Origin: an uncultured Collinsella sp.
GTDB lineage: Bacteria; Actinomycetota; Coriobacteriia; Coriobacteriales; Coriobacteriaceae
Direction of reading: 5' to 3'
Assembly: GCA_937989875.1 (NCBI GenBank)
Contig: CALKBO010000015.1
Span: 14,347-78,346 of the forward strand
Length of the DNA stretch: 64,000 nt
Positions 8,123 through 16,413 of this stretch are shown in pieces. Within the stretch, counting starts at the first letter, position 1. Each line of letters begins with the position of its first letter. Made by a program: the position numbers and the translations under genes. The notes below the pieces were generated by a model. The model made no database searches. It was given only the letters and a program-made list of their open reading frames with translations, and was not told the origin of the DNA.

Positions 8123-9331
8123 TTAGAAGAGCGAATTCTCAATTAGATCAATAATCGTGTCGTCTTCCGTGCGGTTTTCATCGATTTTTGCGAACATGTC
8201 GCATTCCCAAGCCCCATTGATTTCCTCAGCAAGGGCCCCGACGTGTTGCATGTCGTCGGGTTCGGGCACATCGTTGATGCTCGGGTCATCAGCTTGCGGA
8301 TATTGGCTTGCAATTTCGCGCTTGGCGGCCTCTTCTTCTTTGAGTGTCTCCAGGACGCGGCGACCGTATTCGAAGTAGCGCCGCAAGACAAATTGACGAA
8401 GAGTTTCTTGCAGGATGGCGAAGTTATCCGGGAGTCGACCGGGCCATATCTTCTCGCGAATGCGAATCGCTTCCATGACCCGTTTAAAAGCGGACTGTTT
8501 GAAAAACGAATGACGATTAACTGTGATAACGGCATATCCCATGTTTCGCAGCGTGTTTCGGCGCTCCTCGTCAATTGATTGCTGCTCGGGTTCGTCGTGG
8601 TAAAAGCCGTTGTATTCGATATCGGTCATCGAATTTTCGAGCAGCGCGTCGAGGTAGAAAACCGTCCGTCGCGTTAGGGCGGCGTATCTTTTGGGGACTG
8701 GGATTGGATAATCCGTTTTGATAGCGCGTATGGCTAAGCCACCCATTGACTTGGGCATTGTCAGCATCATGACAAACGCCGTTTCGAGTGGGGAGCGACA
8801 GCCTTCGTGTACATAAGAAAGTGCCTTAAGTGCTTTATTAGATCCACGATACCCCGGTGCCTCTGAAAAGAAGGCTCTGAGCTCTTCAACGCTGGTTAGG
8901 GCTGGGCGCTCGCGATATTGAGTTTCGTCGGACGTTCCAAGCGCGTAGGAGCCGCAGATTTCAAAGTAATACTCAACGAGCTCCGAAAGGTTGAGGTCGG
9001 CTGTTGCTTCTAACGCGCACAGCTTGATATCGACGATGTAGACGTTCGGCTCGAGTTCTAGGTAGCTTTCTGCATCAAACGTATAGTGCGTGCAGTGGCA
9101 GATGCAGCCCTTGCGGTGCCTTTTGGCATTATTGGAAAACGTCAGCACATGGATACGTTCAGAATCGACATTCTTTCTGTTGAGCCATGCTCGTGCCGCT
9201 TCCAGGTCGGACGTGGTCGGCGCAGACACCCTGATCTTTTCCATAGGTATGGGACCGGTCGCGTAGCTTGCGAGCGAGTTGGCTGTTTGGTATACAGCGC
9301 GTGCCGTGGTATGTGACAGAATGATTCCCAT
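8123..9331 (-). CDS. Hypothetical protein with a Vsr/DUF559-like nuclease domain
   Basis: A ~402-residue protein with lower G+C than its neighbours. The C-terminal half shows the motif order of DUF559/Vsr-type PD-(D/E)XK nucleases: 'SPLE', then 'VFYLDALL', 'IEYNGFYHD', and 'DEERRNTLRNMGYAVITV'. The N-terminal half has a CxCxH-like cluster ('KGCICHCTHY'). The start at 9331 (MGIILSHTT) is a judgement: the frame stays open to 9553, but the upstream part runs into a repeat element and lacks a clear ribosome site. It may belong to a defence or toxin family common in Coriobacteriia. Function is unproven. Confidence 0.6.
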   Translation of the reverse strand: MGIILSHTTARAVYQTANSLASYATGPIPMEKIRVSAPTTSDLEAARAWLNRKNVDSERIHVLTFSNNAKRHRKGCICHCTHYTFDAESYLELEPNVYIVDIKLCALEATADLNLSELVEYYFEICGSYALGTSDETQYRERPALTSVEELRAFFSEAPGYRGSNKALKALSYVHEGCRSPLETAFVMMLTMPKSMGGLAIRAIKTDYPIPVPKRYAALTRRTVFYLDALLENSMTDIEYNGFYHDEPEQQSIDEERRNTLRNMGYAVITVNRHSFFKQSAFKRVMEAIRIREKIWPGRLPDNFAILQETLRQFVLRRYFEYGRRVLETLKEEEAAKREIASQYPQADDPSINDVPEPDDMQHVGALAEEINGAWECDMFAKIDENRTEDDTIIDLIENSLF

Positions 9332-9542
9332 ACGCGCATGATGGCATAGCGGACGCCGCATACGCCCGAAACTTCGGACAACGGTATTGGGGCGCGGCTT
9401 ATCTTCTGCGAACGGTGGGTTTTTGAGCTGTCGTATTGAGGGAGCAGCTTTGGCTGGGGAGGTTTCTGCCGGCTGCCCCTTTTTGATGAACTTTAGTTGC
9501 GGATTCGTAGCTTCTAAGCGTTTTTGCCGACCGCTCAGATGC

Positions 9543-9736
9543 CTCACCAACATAATTTGAGTTATTCGGCCTTATCCTATACAAATAGGTGCGATCGCAA
9601 CGTCCTATTCGAATTGATTCAGGTAGATTTATGGGGCTTGGTTGCGAAATTAAGGCGATTTTAGCTTCGATTGCGGTTCAAGGGGCCTTGACTAGTGGTT
9701 CAGCTGGCCGAACAACTCGAAAAATGTAGGTGAGCA
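9543..9736. repeat. Short element with ~30-bp inverted ends, copy 2
   Basis: The ends at about 9543-9571 and 9701-9736 match those of the element at 7881 (CTCACCAACATAATTTGAG... and ...CTCGAAAAATGTAGGTGAG). The interior differs from copy 1 and holds no gene that I can support. Together with the open frame above, this accounts for most of 9332-9881. Confidence 0.65.
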
Positions 9737-9776
9737 ACCTGTCGACTGTGTGAAGCACGCGTATTTGCTCGTTTTG

Positions 9777-9816
9777 ATGAAAACTAGGGTGCAGCCATAA
9801 GGCTGCGCCCTAGTTT
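9777..9816 (-). terminator. Terminator of the exonuclease gene
   Basis: A 16-base perfect inverted repeat (AAACTAGGGTGCAGCC and complement) around ATAA lies 65 bases past the stop codon at 9882 and ends in a T run on the minus strand. Confidence 0.8.
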
Positions 9817-9881
9817 ACTGCGTGTCGGTGTGCCCAGACGGATTGCGCTGTGCCTGGCAGGCGCTCCCGCAGATGGATCGG

Positions 9882-10850
9882 TTATTTCGCGAATAGGTTC
9901 TTGAGGTTGAACTCGGCCTGAACCGTGCGGAGCATGAGGTCGGTGTCGTCGAGGCCCAGGTGCTGCTCGTTGGCGTCGGCGGCGAGGGTGCCACGGCGGC
10001 GCGCCCAGTTCTCGAGCGCGGCGGGCGCGGACTCGCGGGGGAGCGAGCGGACGTCGGCATCCAGGCTGCGGCAGATCTGGCGCGAGTCGATGACGATGAT
10101 CTTGCCGGCGCGGCGTGCCTCGGCGTAACCGTCCAGGTGGATCTTGAACCAACTGTCTTCGAACGCGGCGTTATGCGCCATGTACGGGTACTTCTTCATA
10201 AGTTTGAGCAGCTGCTTCTGCAGTTCCTTGTTCTCGCGGAATGGTTTTTTGCCGTCGATGTCGTCCCAGGTAATGTGATGGATGTTCGATAGCGGCACAT
10301 CCTCGCCGCGGTAGATGTCGGGCAGGCCGCAGTAGTGTGCCTCGGCGTCATGCGGGACGGCGTCGCTGGTGAGCTCCATGATCTCCCAGCCCACGTTGAT
10401 GATATAGCCGCGCTCGGGTGCACGGCCGGTGGTCTCGATGTCGATACCGAGCACGGTGCCCTGGATGGGCTTGCGGGCGTAGGCCACGCCGAGCGCGTCG
10501 CGGTCGCCGCGGATTTCGCGCATAACGGACGCGGCGGTGCGCTTTTGCATCTTGCCGATGGCGGCGCAGGTGTCGGCATCGGACAGGCCGCGCGAAAGCG
10601 TCGCGGGCGTCACGTTGCGCAGGCGTGCCTCGCCAATCTGGTCGCACAGGTCGCGGTTGCGGTCAGCCAGGTCGCGCACGGTGGCAAAGTCGAAGCTGGG
10701 GTCGCCCTCGGCGGTAAAGTACTCGGTTTCGAGCACCTTAAGGGCCTCTTCGCCCTTCTGGCGCTCGGACTCCATGGCGCCGTGATCGCCATAGATAAAC
10801 ATGGGAATAAACGGCTGGCGCTCGTATTCGAGTGCTTGTGAAACGTTCAT
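9882..10850 (-). CDS. DEDDh-family 3'-5' exonuclease (DnaQ-like)
   Basis: A 322-residue protein whose residues ~130-322 form a DEDD exonuclease: motif I is GIDIETTG (D137, E139), motif II is in 'MAHNAAFEDSW', and motif III is in 'HLGLDDTDLM' with the His-Asp pair of the DEDDh subclass. The N-terminal ~125 residues are helical, charged and not recognised. It may act in DNA repair or RNA trimming; the substrate is not clear. It is a single gene with a terminator downstream. Confidence 0.85.
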   Translation of the reverse strand: MNVSQALEYERQPFIPMFIYGDHGAMESERQKGEEALKVLETEYFTAEGDPSFDFATVRDLADRNRDLCDQIGEARLRNVTPATLSRGLSDADTCAAIGKMQKRTAASVMREIRGDRDALGVAYARKPIQGTVLGIDIETTGRAPERGYIINVGWEIMELTSDAVPHDAEAHYCGLPDIYRGEDVPLSNIHHITWDDIDGKKPFRENKELQKQLLKLMKKYPYMAHNAAFEDSWFKIHLDGYAEARRAGKIIVIDSRQICRSLDADVRSLPRESAPAALENWARRRGTLAADANEQHLGLDDTDLMLRTVQAEFNLKNLFAK

Positions 10851-10950
10851 ATAACTGCTCCTTGGACGGGCCGCACCGCGCGGCTCGGGTTCATTGAGAT
10901 GTGGCGAGATGATAGTTTACCATGGGCAACTATTGGCATCGCGCCTAGGA

Positions 10951-10970
10951 CAACTACAATACCCTAGTTG
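10951..10970. promoter_or_regulatory. Possible operator before the metal exporter gene
   Basis: CAACTA and TAGTTG form a dyad with an 8-base spacer, 53 bases before the exporter start. A nearby CTAGGAC...TACAAT stretch is repeated twice. No regulator can be assigned. Confidence 0.3.
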
Positions 10971-11022
10971 ACCGCTAGGACTTTTACAATGCTGCCGAAA
11001 GACATGAAAGGTTCCATCCGTC

Positions 11023-12123
11023 ATGGATTTGCTGATTGATATTCTGCTCGACGCCGGCAAGGACACGCTCTCGCTGGCGCCGTTTTTGTTGGTGACGTAT
11101 CTTGCTCTCGAGACACTTGAGCACGTTGCGGGCGACCGCGTCAACGGCGCTATCAAGCGCGCCGGCGCTGCGGGTCCCGTGGCTGGCTCGCTGCTGGGCA
11201 TTGTGCCGCAGTGCGGATTTTCGGCCATGGCAGCAACGCTGTACGCCGGCCGTGTCGTGACGCTGGGCACGCTGGTCGCCGTGTTCCTCTCGACCTCCGA
11301 TGAGATGCTGCCGCTGTTGCTCGCCGAGCAGGTGCCCGTGCAGACCATGGCGATGCTTTTGGCTTCGAAGGCACTGATCGCGCTGGTCACGGGCTTTATC
11401 GTGGACGCGGCTATCCGCGGCCTTCGTCGTAATGTCCGCGCGCATGCGGCGATTCGCCGTACCGTGCTGGGGACCGCTGCCAATCCGGCTCATGTGAACT
11501 GCGCGTACGACGACCATACCGGGGGCGACATCATTGATGAAGTGGCCGAGGCGGGCGTGAGCGCCGACCACATCCACGAGTTGTGCGAGCGCGACCATTG
11601 CGGTTGCGATGATGATGAAGATGAACACGAGCGCGACCACGGACACAGCCATGACCACGGTCACGCAGGCGAGCATGAGCACCACCACGGCCATGGGCAC
11701 GACCACGGTCACTCCCACGAAGGTGCGCCCGTCCTGTCGATTATCCGCAGCGCGATCTCGCACACCGTGCAGGTTTCGGTTTTTATTTTCCTGGTGACGC
11801 TGATTCTAGTTGCCGTGCTCGAGACCTTCGGAGAGTCCGCGATCGAGCAGTTCCTGCGTGGCAACGATACGCTCGCCGTCTTGGGCTCGGCACTCGTCGG
11901 CCTGATCCCCAACTGCTCGGCCAGCGTGGTCATTACGCAGCTGTACCTGGAGGGCGCGCTACAGCTGGCGCCGATGCTCGCCGGCACGCTCATTTCCGCC
12001 GGCGTGGGCTATCTTGTCCTGTTCCGCACCAACCGCAGCGCTCGTGAAAACGCCGTGTTCCTGGTCATGATGTACGTCATCGGCGCCGGCTGGGGCCTTA
12101 TCCTATCCGCCTTCGGCCTCTAA
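11023..12123 (+). CDS. Putative heavy-metal exporter of the ArsP_2 (10-TM) family with His-rich loop
   Basis: A 366-residue polytopic membrane protein. N- and C-terminal hydrophobic halves each carry a small conserved patch: 'GIVPQCGFSAM' in the first and 'LIPNCSASVVITQ' in the second, as in the family known as putative manganese/arsenic exporters (DUF2899). Between them a cytoplasmic loop at about residues 165-240 is extremely rich in His, Asp and Glu (HDHGHAGEHEHHHGHGHDHG), which should bind divalent metal ions. It is a single gene followed by a strong terminator. Confidence 0.82.
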   Translation: MDLLIDILLDAGKDTLSLAPFLLVTYLALETLEHVAGDRVNGAIKRAGAAGPVAGSLLGIVPQCGFSAMAATLYAGRVVTLGTLVAVFLSTSDEMLPLLLAEQVPVQTMAMLLASKALIALVTGFIVDAAIRGLRRNVRAHAAIRRTVLGTAANPAHVNCAYDDHTGGDIIDEVAEAGVSADHIHELCERDHCGCDDDEDEHERDHGHSHDHGHAGEHEHHHGHGHDHGHSHEGAPVLSIIRSAISHTVQVSVFIFLVTLILVAVLETFGESAIEQFLRGNDTLAVLGSALVGLIPNCSASVVITQLYLEGALQLAPMLAGTLISAGVGYLVLFRTNRSARENAVFLVMMYVIGAGWGLILSAFGL

Positions 12124-12135
12124 GTAGGCCTAAAA

Positions 12136-12208
12136 AATGGGCTTCAAATAGCCATGCTCGGCGCCTGCGCAATGCGGCGACGCATGGCATTTTGAAGCCC
12201 GTTTTTTT
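12136..12208 (+). terminator. Terminator after the metal exporter gene
   Basis: GGGCTTCAAA and GCCATGC arms pair with GCATGGC and TTTGAAGCCC, followed by seven T residues. Confidence 0.85.
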
Positions 12209-12246
12209 GTTGAGCCATGGATTCCGAGCGCTCACACCGCTCAAAA

Positions 12247-12287
12247 CAAAAAGGTAGATTTCCGGGCATGTCCCGAAAATCTACCTT
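12247..12287 (-). terminator. Terminator of the DUF308-DUF188 operon
   Basis: A GGTAGATTT-CGGG stem with its complement lies directly after the stop at 12290; on the minus strand it is followed by TTTTTGTTTTG. Confidence 0.8.
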
Positions 12288-12289
12288 GG

Positions 12290-12772
12290 TTAGCGCAGCA
12301 GCTCGGTGAGGTTGCGTTTAAAGCGGGCCCGGTCTTCGCTGGTAAATGCCGCCGGTCCGCGAGTGCGTCCCCCGGCGCGGCGTACCTTCTTTTCCTCGTG
12401 GCGAATAAACAACTGCATGTCGATGGTCGCTTTGTCGTAGACGCGCCCGCGCACGCCGATGGCGGCGGCATCGCGCCCGAGCGCCATGCTCGCCAAGCCA
12501 ATGTCCTGCGTCACGACTACGTCGCCCGCCTGCAGGCGTTCGACAATGGCAAAGTCGGCGCTGTCGGCGCCCACGCTCACATCGAGCGTCGTGACCCAAA
12601 AGCCGCGTCGCGCGTGCTCGGCATCGCGCGGGTCGTCGCGGCGAATGTGCCGTTCCAGGTTTTGCGTGCTGTTGCCGGCGATAACAACGGCGACGCCCGC
12701 CCGCCGCGCGCAGTCAATCGACTCGCGCGTGACCGGGCAGGCGTCGGCATCAATAAAGAGCGTCCTTGGCAT
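12290..12772 (-). CDS. YaiI/YqxD (UPF0178, DUF188) family protein
   Basis: A 160-residue conserved protein with the family's N-terminal 'LFIDADACPV' motif and 'GDVVVTQDIGLA' further on, features of a PIN-like/NYN fold. No biochemical role is established for the family; a nuclease is suspected from the fold. Its ATG follows immediately after the DUF308 stop codon (TAGATG), so the two are translated together. Confidence 0.88.
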   Translation of the reverse strand: MPRTLFIDADACPVTRESIDCARRAGVAVVIAGNSTQNLERHIRRDDPRDAEHARRGFWVTTLDVSVGADSADFAIVERLQAGDVVVTQDIGLASMALGRDAAAIGVRGRVYDKATIDMQLFIRHEEKKVRRAGGRTRGPAAFTSEDRARFKRNLTELLR

Positions 12773-13375
12773 CTAGTGCACCAGTTTGCCAAACTGAATG
12801 GCGCGGACAATCAGCGTTACGCCAAACACCAGCAGTGCGGCGCCGCTAAAGATGACGAGCATCTTGGCCGACCACAGCGGATAGATAAACACGAACATGC
12901 CGGCGATGATGGAGAGCGCGCCGCTCAGGATGGCGAGGGCACGGTTGGACGAAAGCTCGGACTCCAGAATGGACATGACACCTTCGACGATCCAGCCAAA
13001 GCCGGCCACGATAACCACCATCGTGGTGAGCGTCGCGGTCGAGAAGGCCTGGTTGCGCAGGATTATGACGCCGCCCAGGATAATGAGTAGGTTGGAGATG
13101 ATGCTCGTCACGCGCCAGCCGGTGGGCAGCAGCGGCTCAAAAACAGCGGTAAACAGCCTGATCGCGGCCGTGATCACAAAGTAGAAGCCCAAGACGGTCG
13201 TTAGGAAGACGAGGGACTTGGCGGGCGCAAACAGCAGTGCGATGCCGGCGACGAGCGCCAAGACGCCCGTGATGGCGTAAATCCAGCGCACGGCCTTGAC
13301 GGCCTTGCCTGCCATGCTTTTCTCGTCAAATCCAAACTGGCTCGATTTTTGGTCATCATTCTTAAAGATGCCCAT
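12773..13375 (-). CDS. DUF308 (HdeD-like) membrane protein
   Basis: A 200-residue protein with about six transmembrane helices in three repeated pairs (from residue ~30 to 190), as in HdeD/DUF308 proteins linked to acid stress in enterobacteria. The hydrophilic N-terminus has 'KNDDQKSSQFGFDEKS'. AAGGAG precedes the start. First gene of a two-gene operon with the DUF188 gene. Confidence 0.85.
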   Translation of the reverse strand: MGIFKNDDQKSSQFGFDEKSMAGKAVKAVRWIYAITGVLALVAGIALLFAPAKSLVFLTTVLGFYFVITAAIRLFTAVFEPLLPTGWRVTSIISNLLIILGGVIILRNQAFSTATLTTMVVIVAGFGWIVEGVMSILESELSSNRALAILSGALSIIAGMFVFIYPLWSAKMLVIFSGAALLVFGVTLIVRAIQFGKLVH

Positions 13376-13611
13376 AATGTCTCCTTTCCGTGCGGCGTAA
13401 GCCTTGATCGTTACGACCAGTATCGCCTAAAGGCGCTGACGTATGGGTCGGGGAGGGTGAAACGTAACCCAAAGGCCCCGAATTGTTTCCGTTGTTCCCC
13501 ATGTCGCGATTTTCTATTCAACAGGTGTAGAACATTGCAGCCCTGTTCGTATTTGCCTACGTTTTAGGTTAGATTTTCCTAAGGACAATTGGCTTGTATT
13601 GGGGGGTCCCT

Positions 13612-14283
13612 ATGAACGAAGCAGTTCCTGAGGCACCGTCGAGTGTCGAATCGATGGCAAAGCAAGGTTGCGAAAAGCTCGGTCTGGAAGCGTTTGACGC
13701 GCTGGTCCGTCGCGCCCGTACGTGCCGCCGCTTTGACGAGTCCATGCGCGTGCCGCGCGAGTTTTTGCTCGAGCTGGCGGAACTGGCGCACCTGGCTCCC
13801 TGCGGCGCCAATGCTCAGCGTCTGCGTTTTCACGTGGTGAGCGGTGCCGAGGATTGCGCGCGTGTATTTGACGAGCTCGCATGGGCCGGCGCGCTTAAGG
13901 ACTGGCCGGGTCCTGCCGAGGGCGAGCGCCCGACCGGCTACATCGCGATTCTTGCCGAGCGCGCCGTTCCGGGCAAGCCCGCCGCTCCCATTACCGAGGT
14001 CGACACGGGCATTGCCGCGCAGACGATGATGCTCGCCGTCCGCAGCGCCACGCCCGAGGTGGCAGCCTGCATGTTCAAGGCCTTTACGCCCCACGCGATC
14101 GATGCCATGGGGCTCGATAACGACAAGTATGAGCTCAAGCTGATCATGGCGTTTGGCGTTCCGGCCGAGACGCAGGTGATCGATGCGATCGATTCCAACC
14201 CCGACGGCTCCATCAATTATTGGCGTGACGAGGCGCAGGTGCACCACGTACCTAAGCGTTCGCTCGCCGACGTGCTGGTGTAG
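13612..14283 (+). CDS. Nitroreductase-family flavoprotein
   Basis: A 223-residue FMN-dependent oxidoreductase. 'RRARTCRRFDESMRVPREFL' at the N-terminus and 'LAPCGANAQRLRFHVV' are the phosphate- and flavin-binding segments of the family, and 'DTGIAAQTMMLAV' is the usual dimer helix. The ATG at 13612 follows GGGGGG and AAGGA stretches. The natural substrate cannot be told. It is followed by a hairpin repeat. Confidence 0.87.
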   Translation: MNEAVPEAPSSVESMAKQGCEKLGLEAFDALVRRARTCRRFDESMRVPREFLLELAELAHLAPCGANAQRLRFHVVSGAEDCARVFDELAWAGALKDWPGPAEGERPTGYIAILAERAVPGKPAAPITEVDTGIAAQTMMLAVRSATPEVAACMFKAFTPHAIDAMGLDNDKYELKLIMAFGVPAETQVIDAIDSNPDGSINYWRDEAQVHHVPKRSLADVLV

Positions 14284-14315
14284 TTGAGCGTCATCGCGGC
14301 GTGATCAGACGGTAA

Positions 14316-14350
14316 ACCACCACAAAGGTGCCTGTCCCCTTTGTGGTGGT
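14316..14350. repeat. ACCACCAC-type hairpin repeat, copy 1
   Basis: Arms ACCACCACAAAGG and CCTTTGTGGTGGT (with one extra C) enclose an off-centre CCTGTCCC. The same unit recurs at 45167, 46126, 47701 and 48112 in both orientations. Confidence 0.85.
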
Positions 14351-14365
14351 ACGAGGGGAGGGTGT

Positions 14366-14908
14366 GTGGCAGATCTGTATTTGGTGCGGCATGGGCAGAC
14401 TGAGCTCAATGTGCAGAGCATTTTGCAGGGCTGGCACGATTCGCCGCTTACGGCGCGCGGGCGCGAGCAGGCGCTGACGGCGCGTACGGCGTTTGCGGCG
14501 CGTGGCGTGGCCTTTGATCATGTGTATTCCTCGCCGTTGGGCCGGGCGCGGCATACGGCCGAGCTTATCGTTGGCGAGGGCCGTTCCATAGAGCTGGTCG
14601 ATGACCTGCGTGAGTGGCATTTTGGCTCGCTGGAGGGCACATCAAATCGCGAGATGCCGCCGCAGCCCTGGGGCGATTATCCGGTGGCCTTTGGTGGCGA
14701 GTCGGAAAGTGAGCTTCAGTCGCGCATGGTCGCGGCGCTGTCCCGCATCATGGCCAGGCCGCAGCACGACTGCGTGCTGGCGGTTTCCCACGGCTCAGCC
14801 TGCCAGGAGTTTCTTGAGTATGTGACTGGCGAGGGAGAGCTACCCGACAACGGTGCCGTGCTTCATTTTGGCTATTGCGACGGGGCGTTTTCGCTCTTGG
14901 GTTGGTAA
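14366..14908 (+). CDS. Histidine phosphatase family protein (phosphoglycerate mutase-like), first of pair
   Basis: A 180-residue branch-1 histidine phosphatase. The catalytic RHG motif is in 'LYLVRHGQTELN' (about residues 4-15), and the second histidine is in 'VLAVSHGSAC'. GTG start with GGGGAGG upstream. Substrate unknown; such proteins include cobalamin phosphatases and phosphoglycerate mutases. A related gene follows directly, so this is a tandem duplication. Confidence 0.88.
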   Translation: MADLYLVRHGQTELNVQSILQGWHDSPLTARGREQALTARTAFAARGVAFDHVYSSPLGRARHTAELIVGEGRSIELVDDLREWHFGSLEGTSNREMPPQPWGDYPVAFGGESESELQSRMVAALSRIMARPQHDCVLAVSHGSACQEFLEYVTGEGELPDNGAVLHFGYCDGAFSLLGW

Positions 14909-14925
14909 CGAACGAAAGGACCCCT

Positions 14926-15561
14926 ATGAATAAAGATCTGTATCTGGTCCGTCATGGACAGACGATATTCAACCTTAAGCGCATTATTCAGGGCTGGAGT
15001 GACTCGCCGCTTACGCAGTTGGGTTGCGACCAGGCGGCGCGCGCCGGCATGTTTTTACGTGCGCGCGGCATTGAGCCCGATCATGCCTACACCTCCACGC
15101 TTCATCGCACCGAGCAGACTATCGCCAACTTGTGGCCGGGCTTGGCATACGAGCGCCTGGACGGCCTGCGTGAGTGGTTCTTTGGTGACTTTGAGGCCGA
15201 GCGCGTGATGCTTATGCCCGAGCGCCCGTGGCGCGACTTCTATCGCCAGTTTGGCGGCGAGGGCCAGATGCAGGTGCGCGAGCGCATGGTGGCGACGTTG
15301 ACCGATCTTATGCGTCGCCCGGACCACGAGTGCGTGCTCGCGGTGAGCCACGGCTCGGCCATCAAGGAGTTCATGGACCACGTGAAGGGTGCGGCGGCCG
15401 ACGAGCGCGATCGCGTACCGGGCAACTGCTCGGTGCTGCATTTCGTGTTTGACGACGAGGCCGGTACGTTTGAGCTGATTGAGATTTTTACGCAGGAGGA
15501 TTACGCGCGCGAGCTGGGGCTTGAACCGCTTGTGGCTACTGCAGGTCCGCAGCGCGGATAA
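14926..15561 (+). CDS. Histidine phosphatase family protein, second of pair
   Basis: A 211-residue paralogue of the preceding protein, starting 17 bases after its stop. RHG lies in 'LYLVRHGQTIFN' and the partner His in 'VLAVSHGSAI'. 'IIQGWSDSPLT' and 'GLREWFFGDFE' match the first copy closely, but it has a longer C-terminus. AAAGGA precedes the ATG; in-frame sequence upstream lies within the previous gene. Confidence 0.88.
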   Translation: MNKDLYLVRHGQTIFNLKRIIQGWSDSPLTQLGCDQAARAGMFLRARGIEPDHAYTSTLHRTEQTIANLWPGLAYERLDGLREWFFGDFEAERVMLMPERPWRDFYRQFGGEGQMQVRERMVATLTDLMRRPDHECVLAVSHGSAIKEFMDHVKGAAADERDRVPGNCSVLHFVFDDEAGTFELIEIFTQEDYARELGLEPLVATAGPQRG

Positions 15562-15604
15562 CGTGAGCGCGGCGGCACGGGTCGCCGGCATAACTTCTCG
15601 ACGC

Positions 15605-15652
15605 AAAAGGGGCGGAGATGCATGTACCTGCTGCATCTCCGCCCCTTGTTTG
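15605..15652. terminator. Bidirectional terminator
   Basis: A 16-base perfect stem (AAGGGGCGGAGATGCA and complement) with a 9-base loop, T-rich on both sides, lies between the phosphatase pair and the convergent DUF1015-like gene. Confidence 0.82.
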
Positions 15653-15690
15653 TTGAGCTGCCGATTTTTGTGCTGGGCGGTCTGGTCTTG

Positions 15691-16374
15691 CTAGAACCGC
15701 GCGACCTGGTGCGTGAGCAGACCTGTCGGAACCTGCGGTGCGGCGCCGCTGACCTGCGCAGCGGGGAAGAGCACGGCAACGGTAAAGTTGAACGGCTCCT
15801 TGCCGGTGTACGTTCCGGCGGAACGGGCCTCATCGGCCAGCAGCTGCGACGCCCCGGTCAGAGCGGCAGCGTAGGCAGGGTCGTCGGCCAGTGCCGGCTC
15901 CGGTGCTTGGTCGAGCATAGCGCGGATGGCCCCGACGGCGTCCTCGCGCTTGACCTCCCACGCGCGGTGCGTAATGCCCGCGGGGTCGGTGACGGCGTAG
16001 AGCGACGCGCCCTCTTTGGCGGCGCCCAGGATGATATCCATGACGGGCGAGGCCTCGTAGGCGAGCGACACGGGGCGCGGCTGCACCTTGAGCTCGGCGA
16101 TTGCGCGCGCGGCGGCGGCCACGTTGGCGCTGGCATCGCCCTTGTCGCCCGCAAGTACACTCGTCGGGCGGATCGCCACGACACCCGTCACGCGTCCCGG
16201 CTCGCCAGAGCATTCGTACACGTAATACGCCGCACCCGGGTCCTTGAGCATCAGGCCATCGGCAAGGGCTCCGCGCAGAGCATCGTTGCCGCTCAGGATG
16301 CTGCCCATTGCAGGCAGCGCCTCGAGCACGCGGTCCTGAGCTGGGCGGATGCAGGGAAACGGAAGTGCTTTCAT
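15691..16374 (-). CDS. Short DUF1015-like protein near serine genes
   Basis: A 227-residue protein starting MKALPFPCIRPA, similar to the N-terminus of DUF1015 proteins, which often sit beside serA and serC. Family members are usually about 400 residues, so this is a short version. 'RPVSLAYEASPVMDIILGAA' and 'AWEVKRED' fit the same family. Its location downstream of serC, serA and the peptidase supports a role linked to serine or amino-acid metabolism, but no activity is known. Confidence 0.6.
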   Translation of the reverse strand: MKALPFPCIRPAQDRVLEALPAMGSILSGNDALRGALADGLMLKDPGAAYYVYECSGEPGRVTGVVAIRPTSVLAGDKGDASANVAAAARAIAELKVQPRPVSLAYEASPVMDIILGAAKEGASLYAVTDPAGITHRAWEVKREDAVGAIRAMLDQAPEPALADDPAYAAALTGASQLLADEARSAGTYTGKEPFNFTVAVLFPAAQVSGAAPQVPTGLLTHQVARF

Positions 16375-16413
16375 GGGCGGTCCTAACGCACGAGTCGGTT
16401 TGTTCGCGGCTTA

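Noticed and set aside
7942..8142. 66-residue minus-strand frame inside repeat element 1
   Set aside because: It includes the repeat end itself ('CPPTFFDLFGQ') and has no ribosome site.
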